From: Ascaphus truei | Lineage: Eukaryota > Chordata > Amphibia > Anura > Ascaphidae | NCBI GenBank assembly: GCA_036426205.1 | Contig: CM071568.1 | Span: 51,806,040-51,870,039, forward strand | Direction of reading: 5' to 3' | Length of the DNA: 64,000 bases | Shown here: positions 42,628 through 53,221 of the stretch, piece after piece | How positions within the stretch are numbered: the first letter of the stretch is position 1 | Layout of the letters: every line of letters starts with the position of its first letter | The notes under the pieces: model-generated | Told to the model about the DNA's origin: nothing | The model's input: only the letters and a program-made list of their open reading frames with translations | Database searches by the model: none | Made by a program: the position numbers and the translations under genes

Positions 42628-45251
42628 GAAGAAAAGTACACCTTGGAGGACAAGATGCAGCGTTCCTGTAATGAACCCTACCCCACGGAAGAGTGGCCCT
42701 TCCAGTCCGATTAGGAGGAAGACATCTCTTATGGGGAACCAAAACCGAGTCACACCCACAAAACACCCCAAGAATGGTGGGGGTGCCTGAACTCGGTACG
42801 AACCGAAAAGACCGCTCCCTATGATGACGAATATGATCGGCAGGAGAAAGAGCGGGAGCAGCGGATCACCGAATATTTCCGTCAGCTATTACAGTTGCAA
42901 GAAAAGCAGGGTTGATCCAGTGACGCTGCTAAAATTTCAAATGAAGATGGAGACGCCAGTATCCCTGAGGAGACGGTGTCATCCAAAACAAAAAGGCGAA
43001 AAAAGAAAAGCGGTTCTTCACTTACCGTGGAAGGGCCAGACACATCTGCAGATCTTGCGGAGGAAAAGGGGGTCTGAAATGCCCTGCAGCCTAGAGAAAA
43101 TGGAGAAGTCGTCCCGTGGATGACCGAATATCCAGAGGGCCCAAGGCAGAAGTCATGTACCCCAAAGAAGTGTCTGTCCGGTGCTAATAGTGAGAAACCC
43201 TCAACCAACCATCCCAGGGAAGCGGAACAGGAACCGGTGAGTGACGATCCCTTAACCAGCCCTGGGGATGTCCTGAAGGTTGCCAGGCGTGACTATGATC
43301 TGCTCCGGGAACAATTGAAACTGAAGAAAGATGATTACACAGAGCTACTGAAAAATAACGTGAAGCTACAGAAAGATGTGCTCACAATGTACTCTTTGGC
43401 CAGGACAGAATTGGACGATCTCAAGACTGAGCTAGATACTGCAAACGCAACTATTACCGCCATGGATGAAAAGCAGAGCCAATCTGATAAAAGGATGGCT
43501 AAGCTGAAGCGGAAGTATGAGGAGGCATTGAAGGAGATGACAGTCTATCAGCAAGAGGTTCACACACTTCGCGTAGAGCTGAATGCCTCACAACAGGAGG
43601 TCAACAGTGTCCGGACAGAGGTGGACGTTTCTCAGAAGGAGGTTCATACACTCCGCAGAGCACAGGATGCCTCACATCAGGAGATCAACAGCTGCCGCAC
43701 AGAACTGGAAGTCTCCAGAAGGAACTTCACAGGCTCACTGAGGAGCTGGATATTTCAAAGAAAACTATCCTCCATCTTAACTTCGATCTCAAAGTCTCTC
43801 AGAAGGAGCTTCAGAACCTAAACCTGTAGATGGAAGTCTCACGCCAGGAGACAGCCGCCTCCAAGCAGATGTGCAAAAATGGAAGGTGGACTGCAAGGAG
43901 GCCATGAATAGTACAGAGACTGAAAAAGGAGAAAATTTAAGATTAAAAAAAGAAAATTCGGAGTTGACAAACCACGTCAATGGAAAGAATGAAAAGCTGC
44001 ACGAGCTTGAAAAAATAAAGAAACGGTTGGAAGATGAAAAATTTGAAGCAGAGCACCGACTGCAGAACCAACTGCAAGGTCTGCGTACACACCTCCAGAA
44101 TGTCGAGGAGAAGCAGCGAAATCTGCAGGAAGAAAATCTGCATGCTGCTAAGGAAATACAAGTGCTGCAGGAACGTCTGATTACCCAGTGCGTCCTCGCA
44201 AAGCATCAGGATAAACTGAAGGCTACCCTGACCATCACCAAAGCATCGCTAGAGGCTAAGCTGAGAGGCCAGGTGACTCGGTACAAGAGGGAGCGCAAAA
44301 ATGTCCAGAAACTGAGACGAGTATCTGCGGCCCAATCGAGGAAGTTCACAGTGCTCCACAAAATAAAGAATGATAGGTGGAAGCAAGCTCAGAGAAAGGA
44401 CAGGGAAGAAATAAAGACCCTGAAAGAAGAATGGCAGGAAACACTCAAGAAACATAGTGAGACTCTACAGCCCAGTAACTTACAGATGCTTCCAATACGG
44501 GAAAAGGTATTGGCTCTGTCCAAACATCGGAATCCCACAGTAACTAAGGCCTGTGAGGACAAGGGTACAGTGAGAGCTGGGGACACCACTCACCTTCAAA
44601 ACAAGATTACGAATTTTGAGCCACCTAAGAAAGCACTAGCCAAACCTGCAACTGCCCAACAGGCAACAAACAGAGGTAGGAGTGCAGAATCAAAGCCAGA
44701 AGAATCCTTAGCTGAGGAAGCTGAAAAGATAGGACATTCTCTGGAAATGGAGATGGAATCGCAACTCAATCCCAAAGAAGCTGAACTGGCGACTACATTG
44801 AATGGGAAAAGTGCAGGAAGACAGCTTCAAGAACTGAGGGCTCAAGTGGCTGTTCTTGGGCACTCTTCTGATACCAGGAAATGGATATTTGGTGCTAAAG
44901 TGGAGCACATGGGAAGGATGGCGAGAGAGAGCGATTTGCATAGGCGCTCTGCGACTGTCGCCATACAGTCTGCCTACAAAACGAGGAGTGCCCGACACAG
45001 GGGAAAGCTCAGGACCACGTGGTCAGTAGAAAGACTGTACTTGGGAAAAGTTCTCCTTGAGCGACTGAGGACTGCTGATCTCAAGCACCTTCTGGAGGAG
45101 ACACTACTAAACTGGAGGAAGGGCACCAATCCCAGCAGGACTGAGGGTTCTCCTCCATCCACTCTCATTCAAGTCACAGAGATATTTCGAATGAGAGTGG
45201 AAGGATGGGCTTTGGCCGTGGCAAGCCTGAGCTTCCCACAAACAGGGGAGG
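42628..45251 (+). pseudogene. Long coiled-coil protein of unknown family, passenger of the LTR element
   Basis: About 870 codons can be followed through two shifts. Acidic N-terminus (EEKYTLEDKMQ, PYPTEEWPFQSD); DDEYDRQEKEREQRITEYFR near 42815; a K/R patch KTKRRKKKSG near 42990; a helical body from about 43275; seven tandem 14-codon repeats (43549-43841); a long charged coiled coil to about 44480; a K/P-rich stretch; and a C-terminal helical part with AIQSAYKTRSARHRG (about 44955), which fits an IQ calmodulin-binding pattern loosely. In-frame stops lie near 42706, 42913 and 43076, and one-base shifts near 43717 and 43850; 43871-45251 is fully open. No pol motif is present. It could be a captured host cDNA or an unusual Gag; function unknown. 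Confidence 0.65.
45238..45251 (+). other. Polypurine tract
   Basis: AAACAGGGGAGG lies directly before the 3' LTR and would prime plus-strand synthesis. Confidence 0.7.
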
Positions 45252-45253
45252 TA

Positions 45254-45782
45254 TGTAACAGGGGACTTACCCTGTTCAGAAAACTTGCCTCTAATCCAGC
45301 AGTATGCTGGTTAATTGACCAGCACCTGGCTGATTAGAGGTGTTAGATAAAGCCTGTCTCTGAGACAGGAAGTGAGACTCCTTAGCACACCTGTGAGCTG
45401 AACAACGAGACAGACATCTTGAGCCTGCCAGAAGAGACTGTACGCTGCCAGCAAGACACAGGGGAAAGTACTACTACACCTGGAGAACAAAGAAGCCTTC
45501 ACCTACAAGAGACAGATAAGACTTTCCTTTCTAAGACTTTTTGTATATCTGCACATATCAAGATATATGTTTGGGGCTGGGAAACATGCTAATCTAAAGG
45601 GAGTTGTGGACTGCATAGGTTTAACTAGAAATACTCCCAAGTGGAACAGAAGCTTTGTTTGACCCCTTATTTGCATACGTTTGGATGTTTTCTTGTGTTA
45701 AAGAAACAGGCGCAATAAAAGCCGTATTTAATTTCACCTTAAAACAGTCTCCATTGCATACCTCTGCACATGTCCTCTTACA
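45254..45782 (+). repeat. 3' LTR
   Basis: TGTAACAGGGGAC...CCTCTTACA, 529 bases, followed by the GTGGG duplication. AATAAA is kept near 45714. Confidence 0.92.
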
Positions 45783-45787
45783 GTGGG

Positions 45788-46929
45788 GTTGTGTGTTTAA
45801 TAAATAGATGTAGCAAGACTTACTGTCTTCAGTACTGTGACAAGGCACGAGATTCCACGGGGGGTGTAATATATGCAACAAAAATGTCCTGCTGCAGGAA
45901 TCCAACGGAATCACATCCCGCAGTTTGGTGGGCTTTATTTATTTGTATTCTGTATGTGTCTGGAAGATGGCACAGTGAATCACTCTGTCCATGGTTGTGG
46001 TATGGTTATAGAATGACACAAGTACTTAACAGTGCACAATGTTTTTACACAGAATTTTTTTTGTCATGTTATTTGTCTGTTATTGGGCTAACTATTAAAA
46101 TCATTGCCACTTTTCCTAAGGGAAATTAAAATTCTGTTATCCTGTGGCAACTTTTGTGCATAATAAAATTCACTACAATGTTGTGAATGTTCGTGCTCAT
46201 GTCACGGCAGGTTAATGTTGTCTAGGCATGCATGTCAGCAAACATTTAAAAGAATAAAACTCCTCAACCATCGTCATGTATATTCTCAATTAAAAGACAT
46301 TACTATGCCTATGATTTTGTTTTTGGAGAGGGGAAGAGAGGGAGACAGCTCAAGCAGTGCACTGTATGTGTGACCCCCCAAAAATAGACTGTGGTAGTTG
46401 AATAAGAACTATTTATTACGTGAGGTTAGATACTGTAGTAGTTTCTTTAACTGCAAGGTAAATATCATTCAAGAGTGATTTGTAGCTGGGTTAGCACTTA
46501 TAATGTAACCCCACCTCTCCTGAAATGTTTGCCCTTCATCCCTACCTACACAACACCACCCCCCCATTAGAACACCAATATGTCTTACATGGTTATAAAC
46601 ACACAGAAAACAAGTGTTGAAAAATAAAGTTTCTATATTTTTTTTACTATATGTAAAAAAAACACCCCATGCACTCACTACCCTCCCTCACTACCCTCCA
46701 CCCTCCCCCTACTACCCTCTAACACACTCACCAACCAACCCTCTCCAAAAACTCACACTTATTATTCACAAACTCTTTATAAACCACCACACTATAGTTT
46801 GCCACAAGTTTCTGTCAAGTACCATGTATGTCGATACCTGTGAAGGGCTTTAGACCACTGTCAATAAAGCTCCATATTATTTTATACCAGTTTCTGGCAC
46901 CCATCTCTTTTCTATTCTGTCATCTACAC
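45788..46929. other. Non-coding sequence, nothing recognised
   Basis: It includes a C/A-rich stretch at 46660-46760. No element or gene is recognised. Confidence 0.4.
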
Positions 46930-47238
46930 CAGGGGTGTGCAAAGTTTTTAACTTGCGCCCCCCCTGCCTCCTTACCTTCTGCCCAAATGACATCACAGGG
47001 TTATGTGATGTCACGTTATCATGGCAACGTAACGACCCTGCGGCGTCATTTGACGCTATTTACCATGGTGATGCTTCGCCGAAGATCAGGTAGAAGCTGC
47101 AGAAGCCTCACACGGTCCCCCCGGCACTTAATTTAAGTGCCTTGGGGGAGAGCGCTGGACCTCTGTAGCCGCCGCGCCCCCCCTGGAAATTTTCCTGGCC
47201 CCCCGGGGGGGGTGCGCTCCCTACTTTGTGCACTGCTG
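46930..47238. mobile_element. hAT-like MITE with 8-bp target duplication
   Basis: The left end CAGGGGTGTGCAAAG matches the inverse of the right end (CAGCAGTGCACAAAG). The flanks ATCTACAC and ATCTACTC are eight bases with one mismatch, the duplication length of hAT elements. The interior is GC-rich, with CCCCGGGGGG near 47200, and non-coding. Confidence 0.75.
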
Positions 47239-47246
47239 ATCTACTC

Positions 47247-50209
47247 CCAACTTGCACCTATCCAGGTCTGAACACTGCCATTGTACATACCTAATCTGAT
47301 GTGATCTCCTTTAGAGAATGCTTAGGTGTAGGATTCAGGGACAAACTATTTTTTTTGAATGCCATAGTTGAAAAACGGTTGAAGACAACAGATCTTTCAT
47401 CATAAAGTATGACATCCTCAAACTTTTCTAAACTCTCAATCCATTCAAGTGCTTGGTCAACTCTTTTAATCATTTTAAGATCCCTTATCATGGAATATGG
47501 TCTGCAATAATAATTAAAAAGTGGTTGGAACAGGAATATGCTACAATGTTCATGCATATCACTTGGCATGTACATAAACAAACTGTACAGAATGGCACTT
47601 TACCGCACACATCCAAAGGTCCAGTTGAAATTGTGTCTTATTAGTCTGATTCTGGATTCAGACATTGGAATATCATGCTTGTGATGCATAATATTCCCAG
47701 CCTCTGCAGCAGATCATTCATTATTTTCCATGCAGATCCCATCCACCAGCTGAATCACTGCACTATGAAAAGACAATGAATAAAGATAAAGATGAAAAAG
47801 TGTACAGAGGCATACTGAGCACTACATACTGGATGAAAAGCACATGAGAGGAACAACTGTATACAATAGTGTACATAATCAGTTCTGAACCTAAAGACCA
47901 TCCTATGAACCTTTGTCTTCCCTTGAGCATGTTACCTAATGCAGAATGAAGTCACCTAAATGCCCCTTTCCGGCAAGTCATAGTTGCTATTCACAATGTA
48001 CAGTACTATTAAATGTTTAATTCAGCTTCGTAATGCAGGTTTTATACCATTGTAAGTGTGCTATGGCAGTAAAATCCTACTTTTTACACCTTTTCTCAAT
48101 AGACACCCAATCACCAACTCAGCCCTACCCAACATTAACAGCTTGTTAGTATGAATGTCGCCCCAGCAATTGAGAAGTGACCAACTTTTGAAACTTTTAC
48201 ACAATAGATGCCCAACTCAGTAGCACTGAACAGCTTTATATAGAGGAACAACAATTGGAGTATCATAAGAACAGATAGAAAAGGTTGATCTATATAAGAA
48301 ATCTTCTGCTGCATCGCTCTTCTCCATTTTTTTCTGGAAGGATAGATCGATCTAGCTTCTATAGACACAAGAACCTGTTTAGTGATTCAACAGTTACAAC
48401 ACTAAGGGCCCTAACAAGGAACATGATACTTGTCTACAATATCAGATGATAAAAATCTTGTGCAAAGAATAAAGTGGGAAGAGAAACCCCAGTGGAAGCA
48501 TCCAAAACTCCACAGGGAAAGACTCTAGGACCAATCTGAAAGAAGAAGAAGCAAGTGAGAACGATAGTGATTGAGCATACCCAGAAAGCTAGTTCTACAC
48601 CAGATGCCAAAAGCATCATCACACCCAGCTCACCCAACCTCAGATCCATCATACTCCACATGCTAGTAGATTGACTGTTACAAGAGTGACCACAACATCT
48701 GGAGGAAGCCTCTTCTCCCCCCATGTGCCTATAAGCAAAAACCAGATGTTGGGAGCCTGTATATACCATCCTGCTCATTTAGCGACAATGACATTGTGCC
48801 TATGCTATGAAAACCAATGCTACTGAGACTGACCTGCAAGAAAGTGACATCCTGGAGCAGTTACCTGTGACTGTTTTCCAAAGCACACCTTTGGTAACTG
48901 AACCATGGAGGTGGAGATGCACCTGTCTCCCTGTCCCATCCAATACCTGACATCACAATTTCCATTATACCCAGGGAAACGTTGGAAATATATGCTGCAT
49001 GCTGCAGCGGGAAACCACATTAATTTGCCCAATCAATCTTCCAATATAATGTTCATTTTGAACGTTATGCCACAGATGTGAACTTTTATGGCTCACATAG
49101 TAAGAATAGTTTACCAAACAATTTGAAGAGTGCTATTTTAGATGCAGTTAGAAAGCAGTATACGCCTAGTACTGCTGAATTCAAGAATGAAAAAGACACA
49201 ACTAATGGGCTATTATGGAATGTGAGGATTAAGGGCTGGAATAATCATTGACTGAAACTGATGCAAACATGACATTTTCAAGAAATACAGTTTATTGTTT
49301 AATTATATTGGGACTGGTGTTAGTCAGTAGTGTTTAAGTGCAATTGTTTGGGTGTGCTCCTTTTAAAGTCATTTTGTTGTTGATTTCATGCGATGCTCTA
49401 TATTGTTTTCATCCTTGTTTTTCAGATTTTCAAAGTCAACAACTTATTCACGTCAAAACCAGACCCAGTAACACAGAACATCAGTTTTGGATAAATAAGT
49501 TAATAACTGCCTTTTCAGCATCACTTTGCGTTATAGCTCCTACACTCATGCTGAATTAGGTGAAACTTATGTGTTCCATCCAATAGGCATAGAGTGCGCA
49601 TGCTCAGTAATTTAATGCAATGCATATGTATTCCATTCATTGGCAGATACCAAGCATGCGCACAAAGTCAACGGAAAACATATGCATTCCATACAGTATA
49701 CATAGAGCATGCAGCGTTGTGTTCTAACACAGCAACACAATGTTTAATTAATGCATCTATCTCTTGATTATACTACAGGTGAAGCTGTAAAAGAGACAGA
49801 CATAGTATGTTGGTGGAAGAAGATTGTATTGGTTTTCCCAAGTCTTTATTATTTATGTTATTGTTTAAAGTAAAGGGGTTTAGGGACTGTGCTGATTAGG
49901 GGCTTCCTGATAAGTCAATTCCGCTGCTCCAACTTTCTCCCGTGATCTGACGGGCTAAACTACAAACACATAAAAACTAAAAAGGGAGCACAGAAGAAAG
50001 ACTGATTCAATAACAATTATAACCACTTTATCTCATAAAAAATCAGTAAAACACTTACAGTCCATATAAAACATTGTAAACATGGATGGCCCGAATTCCC
50101 CACATCGTGGACAGTTGGTCACCAAGCGACCCCTTCAGGCAGATGGTAGGCAGCAAACAGTCGGTAGCCAAATGGATGGAGCCGCAATACATATATATAT
50201 ATATATACA
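47247..50209. other. Mostly non-coding; one unexplained open segment near 49024
   Basis: No transposon ends are recognised. A 75-codon ATG-less frame at 49024-49250 ends in VRIKGWNNH and reads like protein, but no family is assigned. Three TATGCATTCCAT/GCATGCGCA-type words recur at 49565-49715. (TA)n precedes the next element at 50190. Confidence 0.35.
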
Positions 50210-51285
50210 CAGTGGTGTGAAAAAGAAAGTAAACCCTCTTTGAAGTCTATGGTTTTACACATCAGGACATAATAACAATCATATGTTCCTTAGCAGGTCT
50301 TAAAATTAGGAAATTACAACCTCAGATGAAAAACAACACATGACATATTACACCGTGTCATGATTTATTTAACAAAAATAAAGCCAAAATGGTGAAGCCA
50401 TGTGTGAAAGTAATCATTTTCTGTATGACTTCATCAGTCTCTCACATCGTTGTGGAGGAATTCTGTCCCACTCTTCTTTACAACGTTGCTTCAGTTCACT
50501 GAGGTTTGTGGGCATTTGTTTATGCACAGCTCTCTTAAGGTCCAGCCACAGCATTTCAATCGGGTTGAGGTCTGGACTTTGACTGGGTCATTGCAAAACC
50601 TTGATTCTTTTCGTTTTCAGCTGAAGCGCTATGTACATTAATGGTGCTATATAAATAAAGACATACAATACAATTTTGTTGTAGATTTGCTGGTGTGCTT
50701 GGGATCATTGTCCTGTTGCATGACCCAATTTCGACCAAGCTTTAGCTGTCGGACAGATGGCCTCACATTTGACTCTAGAACACTTTGGTATACAGAGGAG
50801 TTCATGGTCAACTCAATGACTGCAAGGTTCCCAGGTCCGTGCTTGACAGTTGGTATGAGGTGTTTGTGCTGATATGCTGTGTTTGGTTTTCACCAAATAT
50901 CTTTCCTCCATGGCATTGTGTTAACACACACCTGAATGCTCCAGACCAGCAAACTGCTAAAACTTCGGCTTTTATAGAGGTGGTCACACTTGCTGAAGAT
51001 CAATTAATCAAGGGCATTTGATTAGCAGCACCTGTCTGCTACTTAGCATCTTAATTCCTATGGAAGCAGTAAGAGCGTATTTAGTTTTTCACACACAGCT
51101 TCTTCATTTTGGCTTTATTTTTAATAAATAAATCATGACACAGTGTAATATGTCATGTGTTGTAGTTCATCTGAGGTTGTATTAACCTAATTTAAGACCT
51201 GCTAAGGAACAGATGATTATTATTATGTCCTGATATGTAAAACCATAGAATTCAATGAGGGTGTACTTTCTTTTTCACACCACTG
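50210..51285 (-). mobile_element. Second Tc1-like copy, internally deleted
   Basis: The termini CAGTGGTGTGAAAAAG and its inverse at the right are the same family as at 13086. The minus strand holds transposase pieces (the NPIEMLW region near 50560, the QDNDPKHT region near 50700, an internal gap near 50900). TA follows the right end. A retroposon tail interrupts it at 50622-50676. Confidence 0.85.
50622..50676 (+). mobile_element. Retroposon 3'-tail fragment inside Tc1
   Basis: GGTGCTATATAAATAAAG and a short A/C/T tail interrupt the Tc1 sequence between TTTTCAGC and GTTGTAG. The same tail type ends the LINE remnant at 19780. It is a very short 5'-truncated insertion. Confidence 0.6.
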
Positions 51286-51293
51286 TATGTATA

Positions 51294-52550
51294 TGTAGCC
51301 AGGTCCCCCCTCGCGTGTAGCCAGGCCCCCCTCGCGCACTCACCCCCCTTCTGTTGTCCCGCGAGCGGCATCGGAATCCCTGGTAGCTAGGGACGCGAGC
51401 GGGCCGGTTGCCGGGGACGCGATCGGGCCGTCGCTAAGGCCGCGATCGCGTTGCTACCGGCCCGGCGGCTCGGGAAGCAGGGCGCCGCATACACAGGGCT
51501 GTTGCGCATGCGCAATGGCAATGCACAGCGCGGGAGGCTCAGACAGCTCGCGCATGCGCGAGAATAGACTGCCAGCCCCCAGGGTGCTTAGGGGCAAAGA
51601 CACCTGACGCCAGGGAGCCAATCAGAAGGCCGGAGCCCCTGCTCCCATTAGATACATTTCGCGGGGTTTTGCAGCTACGCAGGCACTCAGGATCCGGACC
51701 AGCTAGGGGTAAGAGGTGGATGCAGGGGTCAGTGACCCTCTGCATAGGCCAGCAGCCCCCAAGGTCCCAGTTAGGTCCTGAGTCACCTAATAGCTTGTGG
51801 AGCTTAGGGACAGGCCCTAGATAGGGACACTGCCCCATTATTTGGTCAAGTAGTCAGGGACACAGAGCGGAAGCCGTGCGGCCCTGCGAGGTGGGTTCTG
51901 GGCTCAGAACACCACCAAAGACCCTAAGACTAGGAGAGACATTGTTCGCGCTGGACTTTCAACCCACGCGGTGTGGAGGACAACGTCGGATCGTGCGGAT
52001 TGATATCGCGGTACCCGTGGCTGGAGCCCGGGCAGGTAACCTGCAACTCACGTGCACCAACCAGGCCTATCACCAAACATAGTGGCTGCGCAGTCACACA
52101 TACACATGTACAGTGATATTTGACTCTGGGAGTACGAGACATTTGGGTGGGGGTTACTGGACACAGGGTGGGGTCACATTGTGGGTGGTAGCGTCCGCCG
52201 TGACGCCTAGAGGTGATAGCGTCCGCCGTGACGCCTAGAGGTGATAGCGTCCGCCGTGTGTGGTTAGTGTCCGCCGTGGCGTATTGATGATGTTATGATG
52301 TTATGAGTGATATATATGTGTTTCCATGCAGTAAAGCCAGTCCTGTTTTATATTCGTTCGTGTTGTGTGGTTGTTTCCTGTGAGGGCCTCCTCCCACTCC
52401 GTTGGGATCCCTCCCAGGTGGAGGCGTTGCACCTAGAGATGTATGATATGTATGTACCCCAGGTTCCCCAAGCGGAGGCTTAGGCTCCTGAGAGCCAACA
52501 GGTAGCACAGCAGGTAGTAGCGGCGGTATTCATAGGGAATACCCGTTACA
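51294..52550 (+). mobile_element. Long LTR-like segment, plus orientation
   Basis: TGTAGCCAGGTCCCC...ACCCGTTACA, 1257 bases. The 5' part is GC-rich. A tandem of about 29 bases (TAGCGTCCGCCGTGACGCC) repeats at 52189-52258. The 3' part has CAGGTGGAGGCG and ACCCCAGGTTCCC in common with the inverted LTR at 55946-56940. It begins eight bases after the Tc1 end. No clear target duplication was found because both flanks are TA-rich. Confidence 0.55.
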
Positions 52551-52564
52551 TATATATATAGCAT

Positions 52565-53050
52565 ATAGTCAAAACGAACACACACAAGCGCACCACAGAT
52601 TAGTAAAAGGTGTATCACAAAATTTAATGAAATTTAATAAAGGTCACTGTGACCAAAAGACAATAATCAATAAATAAAATGTACCAAACAAAAACACATA
52701 AAAATACACATATGAAGCATGTATCTATGTATGTAAACAACTAGATGAGTTAAAAATACATACAGTATATACAGAAATAGCTCTAGGAGTTATTAGACAT
52801 CTTCAGTGGATGTATTTTTAACTCATCTAGTTGTTTACTTCACTGAAGTTATGTTTTGGTTTAGCATTTATAGGGTGTCATTTACCATACAGAGTACATG
52901 CTTCATATGTGTATTTTTATGTGCTTTTGTTTTGTACATTTTATTTATTGATTATTGTCTTTTGGTCACAGTGACCTTTATTAAATTGTATTCAATTTTG
53001 TTATACACCTTTTACTAATCTGTGGTGCGCGTGTGTGTGTTTGTTTTGTA
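52565..53050. repeat. Large foldback, arms differing by an internal deletion
   Basis: The left arm (52565-52765) and right arm (52805-53050) are inverted copies sharing GCGCACCACAGATTAGTAAA, GGTCACTGTGACC and AACTAGATGAGTTAAAAAT. The left arm lacks about 50 bases present in the right (around 52843-52895). TA tracts lie outside both arms (52551, 53186). This resembles the terminal structure of the PLE at 63 kb. Confidence 0.75.
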
Positions 53051-53185
53051 TTTTGAAAAACTCCCTTGGGAGTTTTTCTTTCATAGGAGTATCTTAAGGA
53101 GTGGCTACTACACACACTGCTGCAAGCTGATTATCTTTTAAAGAAGACAGCGCAAAAGCAAGAATCCTTATTGTGACTTTCCATA

Positions 53186-53187
53186 TA

Positions 53188-53218
<31 letters not shown>
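53186..53218. repeat. (TA)n microsatellite
   Basis: About 32 bases of uninterrupted TA. Confidence 0.9.

Positions 53219-53221
<3 letters not shown>

Larger units (their letters stand above)
40576..45782 (+). mobile_element. Complete non-autonomous LTR retrotransposon carrying a coiled-coil passenger frame
   Basis: Two 529-base LTRs bound a 4.15-kb interior, and GTGGG flanks both sides (40571-40575 and 45783-45787). The interior has a primer site beside the 5' LTR and a polypurine tract beside the 3' LTR. The coding content is a short gag-like N-terminus, a zinc-knuckle fragment and a long coiled-coil frame. No protease, reverse transcriptase, RNase H or integrase motif is readable in any frame. 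About 26 differences between the LTRs (roughly 5 percent, counted by eye) indicate moderate age. Confidence 0.9.

Noticed and set aside
41226..42628. Intron-like joining of the gag start (CAG|GTAAAC at 41359) to the coiled-coil frame (TTCAG|G at 42627)
   Set aside because: The two sites resemble splice signals, but joining them does not put the gag start in phase with the coiled-coil frame, and there is no branch-site or transcript evidence.
43943..44998. Minus-strand frames opposite the coiled-coil protein
   Set aside because: Complementary shadows of a K/E-rich coding strand.
44955..45000. Calling the passenger protein a known IQ-motif gene
   Set aside because: One loose IQ match and generic coiled coil are not enough to name a family.
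47291..48778. Minus-strand frames at 47291-47581 and 48434-48778 as genes
   Set aside because: Short, no motifs, no splice context and no codon-use signal that I can see.
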